From Siderastrea siderea (Eukaryota > Cnidaria > Anthozoa > Scleractinia > Rhizangiidae), in contig OZ034975.1 in assembly GCA_964030785.1 (NCBI GenBank), forward strand, positions 22,252,142 through 22,316,141: a stretch of 64,000 nucleotides of DNA, in the 5' to 3' direction. The translations under genes and the position numbers were made by a program. Shown here in pieces: positions 1-10,477 of the stretch. Below the pieces are notes generated by a model that was not told where the DNA came from, did not search any database, and saw only the letters and a program-made list of their open reading frames with translations. Within the stretch, counting starts at the first letter, position 1, and every line of letters starts with the position of its first letter.

Positions 1-1008
1 GGCAAGCACTACAAACAGTTGCACGGAACAGCTATGGGCTCACCAGTTTCCGTTGTTGTTGCAGAAATCGTCATGCAAAACATCGAGGAACGAGCCCTCG
101 CAACTTACAAACGAACACTACCACTCTGGCTACGTTACGTTGACGATACCTTTACAGCCGTACACAAAGACGAAATCGACGATTTTCACGAACACCTCAA
201 CGGACAAAACGCCGACATACAGTTTACTAAGGAGATCGAGGAAAATGGTAAAATACCTTTTCCAGACGGCTTAGTTACCTGCGACAATAACGAACTACGG
301 ACGACAATTTACAGGAAACCGACACATACTGACAGACTACTTGACCAATCATCTTACAACCCAACTTCTCACAAAGCTACGACCATACGGACCCTGACAA
401 GACGCGCGCAACTAGTTTGTGACTCACCTGACAGCTTAACGGACGAAAACAAGTACTTAGACAACGTTTTCAACAAGAACAATTACAACCGGGACTTTAT
501 TAGACACAACACTTACAGAAACTTCGAACCAAACGCTACGAACACTAACGCGACACCTGTCACTACTGCAACCATACCTTACATCAAAGGGACTTCTGAA
601 ACTATCGCACGAATCCTACAACCCTACAACATCCGCGTTGCTCACAAACCTATCACTACTTTACGACAGCTACTGACGAACCTTTAAGACAAAGACGAAC
701 CGAGCGACAGACGGGGAGCAGTTTATAAAATCAAATGCTGCGACTGCCAGGCCACTTATATTGGTGAGACCGGCAGAAATCTGAACGTCCGACTGACTGA
801 ACACAAACGAGCGACTAGAAATGGTGATATCAACAATCACATTGCTGAGCACCATTTAAAAACAAACCACAGAATCAACTGGGACTCTGCTGAATGCATT
901 ACCTACAGTACGGACTACTATCAACGAATCACTCTGGAAAGCTGGTTTACTAACTTAGAACAAACACCACTGAACCGTTGCCAACAGCTACCTGCACCTT
1001 ACAAATGA
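1..1008 (+). pseudogene. Penelope-like retroelement, RT C-terminal part plus GIY-YIG endonuclease, one in-frame stop
   Basis: The frame is open from base 1, so the element is cut by the window edge. Visible reverse transcriptase motifs are GTAMGSPVS (motif B) and RYVDDTF (motif C, catalytic YVDD). A TAA at 685-687 interrupts the frame. The same frame then continues to TGA at 1006-1008 and encodes a GIY-YIG nuclease with CQATYIGETGRNL and RLTEHKR. Penelope-like elements are known to pair this RT with a C-terminal GIY-YIG nuclease that nicks the target. The TAA lies in the linker and could be a single A-to-T change from AAA. There are no frameshifts over about 1 kb, so the copy is fairly young. 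The N-terminal RT fingers lie outside the window. Confidence 0.9.
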
Positions 1009-1450
1009 CTGATTGCCGACAATAACAAGACAGACAAACAATAGACAAACTGACTGATTTGACTAACAATAGACCAACGGACATTTGACTAACAAGAGAC
1101 TGATCGAAACGCACCAATCACGTTTACAGTCTTCACAGCCAATAACATCACGGCTTAACTGACAGACGACCAATAACATCACGAGATCGTCAACCAATCC
1201 GGACAACGACCAGAGACTGATAACATCTACTGATGATTCACAGTTCACTTGACTCTGATGATGACTTCCGCTCAGGTTGTCGAAACATCAGTGAACGTCA
1301 CCTCAAACAGTCCTTCTCAGGACTACACTCACCCGGACGATCACAATTTACCGAATTATTATATATTTTGGGAGGAACTTTTTCGCAACATCCGGTTTAC
1401 AGCTTCGTTTTCATGCTATAGGAAAAACGGACTTATGTTGTAGGTCCTGT
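1009..1450 (+). mobile_element. 3' tail of the Penelope-like element
   Basis: This non-coding stretch follows the GIY-YIG stop. It is rich in short CTGAC and GACCAATC words up to about 1230. Then comes a block around 1250-1345 (cgctcaggttgtcgaaac, aggactacactcacccgg) that I recognise as a conserved 3' segment of cnidarian Penelope-like elements. I see no convincing protein here; short open frames exist but look incidental. The exact 3' end is not marked by a clear poly-A or target duplication. Confidence 0.6.
1251..1297 (+). ncRNA. hammerhead-ribozyme-like motif in the Penelope-like tail
   Basis: CTGATGA (1255-1261) and GAAA (1282-1285) match the two conserved hammerhead core boxes. Between them GAC..GTC and CC..GG (1263-1281) can form a stem with a symmetrical UU/UU internal loop. 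ATC at 1287-1289 fits the cleavage triplet. ACT (1252-1254) can pair with AGT (1290-1292) as the base of helix I. Penelope-like elements are known to carry minimal type I hammerheads. Here helix III is almost absent and one extra U follows the first box, so activity is uncertain. Confidence 0.4.
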
Positions 1451-1703
1451 TTCGAGGTGTTCCCGTGCTTAGATCTTTAGAGACTTTTAGTATGTTCATG
1501 TATAGGGTATTTCTAACTGGTTGATGATGAGAAAGTTTCTTTTGCAATTAGTAACAGAGTCAGAGAGAAGGAGGACGGCATGGATTGAAGAACTTGTTTT
1601 AATTTTGCCTTGAACACTGAACACTTTTCTAACTCGTTTTATGTCCTGTTACTTGTAGTTTTGTATGTAAGGGATAGTGCTGACCAGTTTAATTTTACTG
1701 GTC

Positions 1704-1760
1704 AACAGGGGGGAGGATGTTAGTATTTTAAGCTTGTACGCACGAGTTACATGCCTACAG
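1704..1760 (+). other. possible polypurine tract and LTR start
   Basis: The purine run aggggggaggatg is followed by TGTTAGTATTTTAAG. This resembles the junction of an LTR retrotransposon polypurine tract with the TG start of a 3' LTR. No matching 5' LTR or pol gene is adjacent, so it could be a solo remnant or chance. Confidence 0.25.
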
Positions 1761-1900
1761 TTTTATTTTCCACTTGTTTGGTATTGTGGGATGAATGTAG
1801 TTTTGCTGTACGAACTGCCGGGTTAAACCTTGTTGTGTTGAACGAGTTCCTTTTGAGTCTCGAGCCTGAATTAGAGCCTAAAACGAGGATACCTATCTTT

Positions 1901-2034
1901 CGAGTCAGGATTTCGAGTTCGGATTTCGAGTTAGGATCTCGAGTCAGGATCTCAAGACAGGATTTCGACTCAGGATTTCGGTCAGGATTTCGGGTCAGGA
2001 TTTCAAGTCACGATTTCGACTCAGTATCTCCAGT
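1901..2034 (+). repeat. 15-bp minisatellite, forward array
   Basis: About nine degenerate copies of a 15-base unit close to cgagtcaggatttcg lie head to tail. The period of 15 keeps frames open, so the array reads as a repetitive RVRISSQDF-like peptide in one frame. That is probably a by-product. An inverted array of the same unit lies at 2956-3093. Confidence 0.8.
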
Positions 2035-2723
2035 CCTTTCAATTTTTCCAAAGATCAGTTCAAATGCAAAATTGTGTACTTCTGAGAACCGGGAGGAGCG
2101 TTGCGTGTCGACCCAAACAGGATAGGAGACTGACAAGGTCAAAATACATCTCTAAACAAAAATTTCTCTGATCTTAAGAATTTTCAAGCCAACAAAACAA
2201 CTGGTATTTATTTTTCCACATTGTGCAAAACCTCGAAAAAAGTAGTCTATATTCGTGACAACCTCAGTCAGTAAATTAAATGTCAAACTTGAGAGGAACA
2301 ACAACAATATTTGATTGTTATTAACATTAGCTGACATTCACATTTTCAGGGGTAAAAAGAAACTTTGAATTTCCGAAAAATTTTGTCAAATTCATTTGCT
2401 TTGCTTTTAGACAGTAGCAAATTCAAACGTTTCCTTCAGTTGTGTATGTACGACTCCAAAAATCTCAATTACAAAACAAAATACTGTTTTGCTAATCCTT
2501 TGGCTATTCCAAACATATGACGAAAACGGCCCAGGAGGGTTGAATCTTCGAGAATTTCAGACTGCGGGCTTACCACTCAGCGTTGTAGGATTTTTTTTCT
2601 TCGAACATTCAATGAACGCTGTTTCAATCTTCGGATTTGAGTACTGGCCTCTGATGACAATGTCAAATATTTTAGTCTCATCACTCTAGATCTTTGTGAA
2701 AGTTCCGATACCAGTTCTTTAAC
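2035..2723. other. no gene seen, AT-rich spacer
   Basis: This is unique-looking AT-rich sequence with only short incidental open frames. I see no domain, RNA or repeat I can support. Confidence 0.5.
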
Positions 2724-2755
2724 GTCACTAGCTCACGTTTCGGTGAGCTAGTGAC
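2724..2755. repeat. perfect 13-bp inverted repeat (hairpin)
   Basis: GTCACTAGCTCAC (2724-2736) and its exact reverse complement (2743-2755) are separated by six bases, gtttcg. It lies between the two inverted minisatellite arrays. It could be a palindromic MITE terminus or a structured element. Confidence 0.85.
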
Positions 2756-2955
2756 AAACAAAAGACACAAGTTGAAGGTCTAAAGAATCGTTTTATATAC
2801 CTCACACAAGATAAATGAAACACACGAATGGTCGTGCCAAACATAATGTTTTGAGACACAACCGTCTTGGAATACTGAGAAATGTAAAATTAAACCGTTA
2901 AACCGAAAGTGAAATGGCATGGACTTTCGAAAGAAAGGTATCCACTGTGTATCCC

Positions 2956-3093
2956 AATCCTGACTTGCATGAGATCCTGACTCGAGTTCCTGACTCGAGT
3001 TCCTGACTCGACATCCTGACTCGAAATCCTGACTCGAGATCCTGACTCAAAATCCTGACTCAAGATCCTGACTCGAAATCCTGACTTGAAAGT
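2956..3093 (-). repeat. 15-bp minisatellite, inverted array
   Basis: About eight copies of the unit seen at 1901-2034 occur here in reverse orientation (atcctgactcgaa words on the plus strand). A short flank, ggatacctttctttcga on the minus strand near 2925-2945, also resembles the plus-strand flank of the first array. Confidence 0.8.
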
Positions 3094-3161
3094 TAGTTTA
3101 TCTCGCCTAAAACTCTCACAAACCAATTATCAGTGAAATTCAAACTCCGTCAGTGTGATTA

Positions 3162-4072
3162 TTGGCTAAGTGGTCCAGGAGGAAAAAAATGGAACAACAT
3201 GGAAACCTACAAAATCTGACTACAAGACACATCAGAGGTAGGCTTGATGGTGGGACAAACACCTGCTGTATAGAATGGTGTACAGAGGAGGCATCAAAAA
3301 GAAAAATTTCATGCCTTGCGGGTGTGTATGAATTAAAATTACCACCTGATATGCTCCAACAAGAAAATGATCTGAGCACCAACCTGTACAATCTGCAACC
3401 ACCACTATTATTTTCAAACAAAGCGTGGACATAAACTAAGAGAATTATATTCAAGTGTGTAAAATGCCGAAACAAAATTGTTTAAGGACAAAATTGACAC
3501 TTCTGATTTACTTTGTTTCCTGCATTTTCAGCAAGACAGATGTTGTTGTCACAAGCAAAACTCCATGTTCACAGCACACTCTAACAATTTCATCCAAACC
3601 TTACATGTGTGCATGGAACTGCTCGGATGAGATAAAAGATGGCAAAATCCAAGAAATAAACAGTGATAAATATGACTTTATGCCATACAAAGGTGATCAT
3701 TCTGATTCTGATGAATTAAGCTACATCTGCACTGAATGTAGTTCTTTCTCTGTGTCATCAATTAAAGCAAACAACTCAAAAATTAAATCTGAAATGGTTT
3801 ATGAAAGTACATGTAACGTGGAAGATCGCAGCATGAATACAATCTCTGAAATACAGAATCTTAAGTTTCCTTTCTCAGAGGCTTTTGCGAGTGGTAGCGG
3901 CAGCAGCAGCAGAAAGCTTATCAATTACAAAGAAATTACTGATATGCTTTTTTCGCTACCTACAGCAGAATTTTTTCTCCCTGGGATGTTTATCTGCAAC
4001 ATGGAAAAACTGGTGCAATGCTTCATTTTCTACTTAATGCAAGTTCAGAGACTTTGCCTACCAAGAAATTGA
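3162..4072 (+). pseudogene. unrecognised exons, possibly N-terminal part of the P-like transposase
   Basis: Two long open stretches occur (3162-3433 and 3455-4072). Near 3370-3430 a shifted frame reads CTICNHHYYF..H, a zinc-finger-like pattern. A good splice acceptor (ttgtttcctgcattttcag) lies just before about 3532. The following frame encodes a Cys- and Ser-rich, acidic protein including LPTAEFFLPGMF near its end. I cannot assign a family to these parts on their own. Their position directly upstream of the P-element-like RNase H segment suggests a shared gene, but a frameshift separates them. Confidence 0.35.
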
Positions 4073-4096
4073 CCATATTTTGCCCATTTTTATTCA

Positions 4097-4670
4097 GTGC
4101 ACCCTACCGAATTGCCTTTTCAGTATATGCACTTGGTAAAAAAGTTGACACTGGATTTCTTCCAGGCAGTTGGTTTGGAAATGACAACACACCTTGGTAA
4201 GCTTACAGATGTAGCTGTTGAAAAGAACATACTTGTTTCGTACTTGTTATTGATGAATACTATGATAGGCTTAGATAAGCAACAAAAAGAATTTGAGAAA
4301 AGCAATGGCAAATTGACCAAAAGCCGAAAAAAGCCAAGAGCAAAAGGAATGAGGTAACATCCATTGGCTATCAAGTGGTGTTGTTCTTTGGCTAGGAAGT
4401 GTCAAGAAAAGGGTTACGAAAGCATTCGGGACTTACTTCCATTACCACATTGGCAAACAATTAAGCAATACGGACAGACCACCTGTTCTTCTGAGCCAAT
4501 AAACCAAGAAAATATCAGGAGGATGGTTCAGGAGGTGGAATGAAGAAACTGCAAAGGAATAGGAGGAATCCATTGCGATGAGATGATAATTCAAGAGGGA
4601 ATTGTCGTTTGCAAAAGAACAGGGGAGCTTGTGGGCTTTGAGAATCTAGATATCCCTCGAGAAATTACTA
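4097..4670 (+). pseudogene. P-element/THAP9-like transposase, first RNase H part
   Basis: One frame runs through two in-frame stops (4355-4357 and 4541-4543). It reads LAIKWCCSLARKC, LRDLLPLP-like IRDLLPLPHWQTI, then GIHCDEMIIQEG and CKRTGELVGFENLD. The last two blocks match the start of the P-element-type transposase RNase H fold, with the first catalytic Asp in CDEM and the typical GELVGF strand. The match stops at about 4670 and resumes at about 6650, so the gene appears split by an insertion. With two stops the copy is non-functional. Confidence 0.65.
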
Positions 4671-4697
4671 GTGACTCTAACTATGTACACTAGTAAT
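4664..4697. repeat. 10-bp inverted repeat at the break in the P-like gene
   Basis: ATTACTAGTG (4664-4673) and CACTAGTAAT (4688-4697) are exact reverse complements separated by 14 bases. They sit exactly where homology to the P-like transposase stops, so they may mark the end of the inserted DNA. Confidence 0.7.
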
Positions 4698-6620
4698 AGT
4701 TGACACTACAGCTGCCCCCGCTGTTAAGAGGTTTTGTGATCGTATTTATTGATTTTGAAGGTTTCCTTTTTCTTGATTTACTTAGAAACACTTTTGTGTG
4801 GTATTTATTTTTCTGTAGTATAATTTAGGTTTTAGATTGTTCCTGCAGAAGCAGGCCAAGTTGAGATTAGCACTCAGTCCAGTGCTAAGAGGTTTCACGA
4901 ACTTAAGGAATCGCGCCAGTAATGCAAAACATCGATCACTAATGCAAATTAGTTGTTTTTTCTGTCAACCGTGGAACTTCTTTGTGCTTGGGTTATTGCT
5001 TGGGTATTGTTTGGGTGCAAATTAGTCGAACCTATCAATTGAATGAGGTACAATAAAGGAACAATAAGCAGCAGGAGAATAAAGAGGAAACTACTTGCGC
5101 GAGTCGCGTGCCTCAAACAATTTGTTCGTCCTATATTGCTGAAATAAAACTTTTCTTCTTCGATAATCTGTTCTTTATTAGAACAAACATTGTTGTGGAA
5201 AGTTTATAGGGAAATTGTACTCAAGTGCGGGAAAGCAACTTCCCGCGACATGGAAATAATTTGCTTATACACAATGTAACATTATACACTTTAAACTATA
5301 GCTTATACTGCTTACACTGAGCAATATTTTTTCTAGACCGTTTATTGAATGAGGAGGAGTTTCATTTTCCCTCTCAGATAATTTTTTCTTTACTTTCTCT
5401 CTAGGGACGTCTGCCGCATGGAGCGGACCACGCGCTTTCCTCAGCGCAATTCTGCAAGCGTTTAGTAAAGTCGGAAAAAGCGTTACCGCGAACATTAAAA
5501 GCGACACTGCAGGAGATTCCTGAATCTTGTGAAATTTGGTCTTCGGTTATAGGTAATACTACGCCATGGGTACATTCAGTCTACCCTTAGCCTAATTTGC
5601 ATAAATTGGTTTGGTGGCCTAAGTTTGTTATTGAAAGAGCCACCATCGTGACTTTTGATACAAAATGCGCTTTCTCGGACGCATTTCGTACATTACAAGC
5701 GAGATTTTCCAGAGATAATCAACCACATGAACTGAATCAAGTAAAATCGCAAAAGCGGCTACTTTTGTTAATGTGCTGAAATTTCCTAGTCGCTCAAACT
5801 ATCTTGTAATGTCTGAAAAGTTAAAATAATGAGGTCGCAGCTCGACTTGCAACTGAAATATTGACCTAGAAATTTCACAAGAAATTCACTGTTTCCATGA
5901 GCTTTTCTGAAGGCAAGGTCTAGGGTTGTAAGTTCTAATGCAATATTGTTACGCAATATTTCTCGCGAGTTAAAAACCCGTAGGGTTTACTGGTGTTGAG
6001 ATTCACTCGTTTGCTAAGCAATTCTTGCTTGTTTATGGACCAAGGCTTTCAGTCCCTCAGAGTGATCTGTGTCGACAAATCGTTTCCAACTGATTTCTGT
6101 ATGTTAAATGCGTGTCTTACAAATAAGTCTTACGCAGCATCTCTGGATCCAAAATTTCTTAGGTCGAACTCGAACTTTTCCTTCTCGTGGCCTGACAATT
6201 TACGTTGGCTCTCTACGGGGAATAAAATGAGGCAAACGAAAATAAAAACTAGTTTCTCTTTCGCCTTCAAAACAGCTGCTCTCGGGATTTTACATATACT
6301 GAAAACAGTGCGGTAAGGAAGCATTCGCAGTATGACTGACGGCAAAACAACCTACGGGTTTTCTATGAACACCGTTCACCCCCTAGATAGAGATTTTTTT
6401 AATTTACTGACACCGTCACATGACCCATACGTTTACTGATGCTACGTCATCATTACCCGATTATTCCGTTCGGGTGTTTAGTGATGAAACGTCATCATTA
6501 CCCGATTATTCCGTGCGCACCCTGTTCTGGCAAATCGAGATTTGATCTGGTATATATACTGTATATTTTAACTGTAAGTACTTTACTTCTCTTTACTTTA
6601 TATACGCGCGAACTATTAGG
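4698..6620. other. about 1.95 kb interrupting the P-like transposase, no gene recognised
   Basis: This stretch lies between the two halves of the P-like transposase. Open frames are short and show no known domain. It includes a 26-bp direct repeat (6444-6514) and a TATA-like stretch near 6551. CTGCCCCCGC near 4712 and GCGGGGGCAA near 6659 are a weak inverted match that could be decayed ends. Confidence 0.4.
6444..6514 (+). repeat. 26-bp direct repeat
   Basis: The 26 bases starting acgtcatcattacccg occur identically at 6444-6469 and 6489-6514, a spacing of 45 bp. A TATA-like sequence (tatatatact) follows at 6551, so it could be a promoter-proximal duplication. Function is unknown. Confidence 0.8.
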
Positions 6621-7770
6621 ATGCCTCCTCGGGATTTTGTCTCTAGGCAAAATCCTTGCGGGGGCAATAATGAAGAACATGCCAGTGACAGTGACACTTC
6701 AGATTCTGAGTCAAATGAAAGCTCTTCAAGTGAATCGTCAACTGAAAGTGATTCAACTGAATATAAAAAAGTAATAAGCAGTTGAAAGCGAAAAATGATA
6801 TGTCACTTTTTTTCTCATCAATTGAGGGCGACTTCTCTTGGCCTATTGCCAGTTTTCCGGTAAAGCGAATGAACAGCAAAAACCTCAAAGTGATAGTTTG
6901 GAAAGTAATTGAAGTCCTTTCTAAGACAGTGGTAAAAAATAAGCACATTCAAGTGCTTTATGGTGTTTGTGATGATTCCTTGTGCTCCCATGCATTTTTT
7001 CGCAAATCAAATGTTCAAGGCTGGATGTTTAAACCTATACAACAATAATGTGCCCATTTGGTGGCTCTCAGATTACCCTCATTCGATTAAAAAACTTAAA
7101 AATTTCATGGTTAATACAGACAGAAACATGGAATGGGCAGAACAAAAAATAAAATTGGAACACCTAATAGGTGTTGTTGATAGAAAACAAACAAAACTGC
7201 GCTGGAAACATGTCAAATTGAGTGCATGGACAAAAATGGCAGTAAAACGAGCAGTGCAAGTATGTTCTGAAGAAGTTGTAGCTGACATATGCCAAGGTAG
7301 TTTTCCCCTTGAGGAAACAATAGGAACTAGAATGTACTTAGTCATGTGAGCTAAGCTGTTTAAAATAATGAATAATAGCACAGAGATGGATCCTTGAAGC
7401 TTCATAGAGGTCATAAAGATTTTGACTTGGTGTAACAAGTGCCACAACAAGATCCAAATTAAAATGCCTGAAAAGGGCCAGTGCCAAGCACATTGGAAGA
7501 ACTTTTTTACAGACAGAACTTTAAAAGACTTGCTAAGATCTATAAGGGCCTTTTTGGGCTTAATACAATACATTCAAATGAACCATCCTGATGCTGTTAT
7601 CATCCCCAAAACAAAGTGCCAAGATGATATGGAAAATTATTTCTCCTTACAGCGTGGACGTGTTGCTTCAGGTCAGCCAACTGTCCTCCAGTACTTTGAG
7701 TCCACTGTAACATTAAACACAAACCTGCTGCTAACATATGAATTTGGAGAACTGAAAGATCGGCTGTTCC
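6621..7770 (+). pseudogene. P-element/THAP9-like transposase, C-terminal half
   Basis: A short Ser/Glu/Asp-rich segment (6621-6785, SDSDTSDSESNESSSS) is the kind of linker found after GELVGF in this family. After a frameshift, 6782-7048 reads EGDFSWPIASFPVKR and HIQVLYGVCDD. A second shift leads to WWLSDYPHSIKKLKNF and DRKQTKLRWKHVKLS (to 7349), which match the P-type insertion region. A third block from 7422 has DDMENYFSLQRGR, the typical C-terminal block. At about 7770 the sequence turns abruptly into a DIRS-like element on the other strand. The gene is dead, with at least two frameshifts plus that truncation. Confidence 0.75.
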
Positions 7771-9141
7771 TTAAACGTAATGGACCTGGACAGGGGAATG
7801 CCATGGTCCGTAAACGAACAAGAGAACCATTCACCAGCAAAATAGGCGCCAAAAGCTGCATGGCTGGCGTCCGTGAAAAGTTCCAAAGAAGAACTGGACA
7901 GCCATTCGTCCTCGTGGAAGAAACTACGACCGTTCCACGAGGTAAGAAAGGTCTGCCACCAGTGAATATCCTTACGAAAGGCGACGGTTAGGCAGATGCG
8001 ATGAGAAGGGTGTGTGACCTTGGTGAGTAAGTCGATCATGCGGCGAAGAAAGTTTCTTCCCGGGCGGCCTACAGAACAAATAAATTGAAGCTTTCCAATT
8101 AGTGACTGCAATTGGCGCTTAGTACAATGTTTATGGGACGACCATTTATCCAACATGTGTAAAGTTTCAGTTAGTCGAGCTTGGTCAATGCGTGATTCCT
8201 GAGCAATTGAGTCTAATTCGATTCCAAGGAGGATCAAGTTCGTGTTCGGTGGAACGGTTTTTTCCGGGTTGGTTTTGAAACCAAGCTCATTGCACGTTTT
8301 CAGCAGAACATCAAGTGAATTCTGGCAGTGTGGAGCAGGAGAAGACGGGCCGCAAGTCCAGAAATCGTCAAGATAGTTCCAAATGGGGGACGCTCCCTTA
8401 GACGACATGACAAACTTGAGCCCGTCGACGAATTTAAGAAAGAGAGCGGGTGAACTCCGAAGACCAAAAGGAAGAAAAGTGTCAAAGAAACAGCCAGTAA
8501 CAACGGTACCGTCAATCTCCACGGGCCATGTGGATCCGAGCAGTTCCCAGTCCCCGTCATGAACAAGGACGTGGCGAAAAGCGTCAGAGAGGTCCAGTTT
8601 ACTCATAAGAGTGCCAGGGCCGAAGTGCTTAAGTAGTGTTATTGCGCGGTCGAGCGAATCATAATTGCATAAAAACAAGTCCTTAGGAATTCCATCATTA
8701 ATCGAAAGGCCGGCGGGCCACGATAAGTCATGTATTAGACGCCACTTGACTGGCGCTGAGTGCTTTTTGGGGATCGCACCCAAAGGTGAACCAGTGAAAT
8801 GCTGGAAGGGCGGAGCAAGAAACGGTCCAACTTTACGGTTTAAATCGAGTTCACGTTCAACCTCGAGGGCCACGGGCCCGGGATTAGTTCTCGCCGATAA
8901 ATGATTGTCGTATGTTTGAAAAGCGCGGGTTGCAGGTTGATAGCCAATGCGTACTCCAAATTCAATGTCATGCAATAAATCAGTTACAAAATCAGCGTCC
9001 GGGTGTGTTCGCAGACATTCGCGCCAGGTCTCCAAGTTAAACGGTGAATTGATTTCCGGTAGAACGTGGGCAATCGGCCTGGGGGTGGTCCCCCCGACAA
9101 GCTTTTCACACGTGGGCTCGCTTGCAGGCCTCTCCGAGGTT
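7768..9141 (-). pseudogene. DIRS-like (tyrosine recombinase) retrotransposon pol: RT and start of RNase H, 3' truncated
   Basis: Read on the minus strand, the frame overlaps the end of gag and runs through RT motifs GAIPKK, SKLDLSDAFRHV, LPFGLRSSP and NYLDDFWTCG (catalytic YLDD). RNase H follows with LELFTDASHAAFGAYF. The wording of these motifs is that of DIRS/Ngaro-type RT rather than Ty3/gypsy. The frame is uninterrupted over about 1.3 kb. It ends in the middle of RNase H (near SITFKE) where P-like transposase sequence begins, so the rest of RNase H and the recombinase are missing. Confidence 0.82.
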
Positions 9142-10167
9142 ACACCACTTTCGTTGATAAAGGTTGCAGCCTTCCTGGCCCGCGGCTGTGAACCACTTCT
9201 GCAATTTCCAAGTGTCGGTCGCCGACGTGCCGTTGACCGAGGGCTTCGATGGACTGCTCGCCGCCTCTTGTGGTTTCTCTTGCGCGAGAAAGGGACAATC
9301 CCGCACTAGATGGTCGAAGGACTTGCAACGGGTACATTGCTTCGGATGGAGGCGAAGAGCGGAAGCGTCGAGGATGGTGGTATGCAAGGTTGTATCCAAG
9401 ACGTCAAGGCGAGGTTGAGCATCCTTGCGTGAGGCCGCGTGGACGCGCGTTTGTACGTCAAAAAAGTACACGGAGGGCCAGCGAAACTTTCTGTTGGCAA
9501 GCTGGATCTGTTCCCGGTAGGCTGCCAGTTCCAGGTAACGCTCGGGCTGCGTAGAAACAATTTCCATCTCGTACTTGGTCCACACTTGCAGCCAGACATC
9601 AAACGAGTCAACGAGACGCTTGCGTGGAGGCCTTGCAATAGGGATTAGCTCGCCCGACAGTGTGCGCAACATTCCCTCGTCGTTGTGACTGGGTCGCAAA
9701 ACGCTTAAAGAAGATAATACCTCTGAAAATTCCACGTACTCACCATTGATGGCGGATGTGACGAATTTTTCCGGCAGATGGTGAGCTTTGGGCGCTTGTT
9801 TAACTGGGCCTGAACAGCGACTTGTATCCTTGCGAGTTGTTTTGGGGGCGTTCCCAGCGGAGATTTCATCCATTTGTTTTTTCATTGTCGTCTGCTCTGT
9901 CGTGAAACTTTCCAACTGCAGGGACAGATTCCGCATCGCGTCAAGAAGCTGCTGCGATTCAAGTTGCTTTTGCGGGCCGCTCTCCGCCGAAGATGAAGAA
10001 ACAGACTTTTTCTGGCATGGCGGCAACTCCTCGCTTTCTGAGAATTCGTCGTCAAGAATCTCGTTCTTAACTGGCGGTCCGGTACAGTGCTTGCTCGGGA
10101 CAGCGAAGGTATGGTTCTGCTTCGGCGTCTTGCAGCCAGGGCAAAGAGATTTGCGTTTAGCAGGCAT
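9106..10167 (-). CDS. gag-like protein of the DIRS-like element, zinc knuckle and CCCH finger
   Basis: Start chosen at ATG 10165-10167 (MPAKRKSLCPGC); 353 codons to TGA at 9106-9108. Order: an N-terminal Cys pair (CPGCKTPK), a Ser/Glu-rich stretch, a probable coiled coil (residues about 75-105), a central alpha-rich gag-like region, a CCHC knuckle CTRCKSFDHLVRDCP, and a C-terminal C-x7-C-x5-C-x3-H finger (CNLYQRKWC..C..H). It overlaps the pol frame at its 3' end, consistent with frameshifted or coupled expression. The frame is intact. It probably coats the RNA of the element. Confidence 0.75.
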   Translation of the reverse strand: MPAKRKSLCPGCKTPKQNHTFAVPSKHCTGPPVKNEILDDEFSESEELPPCQKKSVSSSSAESGPQKQLESQQLLDAMRNLSLQLESFTTEQTTMKKQMDEISAGNAPKTTRKDTSRCSGPVKQAPKAHHLPEKFVTSAINGEYVEFSEVLSSLSVLRPSHNDEGMLRTLSGELIPIARPPRKRLVDSFDVWLQVWTKYEMEIVSTQPERYLELAAYREQIQLANRKFRWPSVYFFDVQTRVHAASRKDAQPRLDVLDTTLHTTILDASALRLHPKQCTRCKSFDHLVRDCPFLAQEKPQEAASSPSKPSVNGTSATDTWKLQKWFTAAGQEGCNLYQRKWCNLGEACKRAHV

Positions 10168-10477
10168 AATAAACACGAGAAATACAACAACTCACGGAGC
10201 GAGCGAACCGACCGATACGACACACAAGGTTACAAAATAAAACGCAATTCCTAGTTATGTACAATACATGCTCACCATTAACTTGTATTAACTATTAATA
10301 CCACTTAAACTTAAGGCAACTGTGGAACACCATGAACAGAAGTATGCATATTGCTGACGTAAACAACGAGCTAGCCAGTAATCTATTGTTTATTTTTGTT
10401 AAAAATTCACAAAATGGAGATGTGTCACTTATTTAGCAATTGGAAGTACTGACAAAGACAATTCTGTCATAAGACAA
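10168..10477. other. 5' side of the DIRS-like element and junction, no gene seen
   Basis: This lies upstream of the minus-strand gag start. AT-rich, with no terminal repeat that I can define. The outer boundary of the element is not visible by eye. Confidence 0.4.

Noticed and set aside
1751..2125. Protein with RVRISSQDF repeats
   Set aside because: The repeats are an effect of a 15-bp minisatellite; the inverted array gives the same peptide on the other strand.
8300..9648. Several plus-strand and alternate minus-strand open frames of 65-150 codons
   Set aside because: They are shadows of the DIRS pol and gag genes; only the minus-strand frames with RT, RNase H and zinc-finger motifs are supported.
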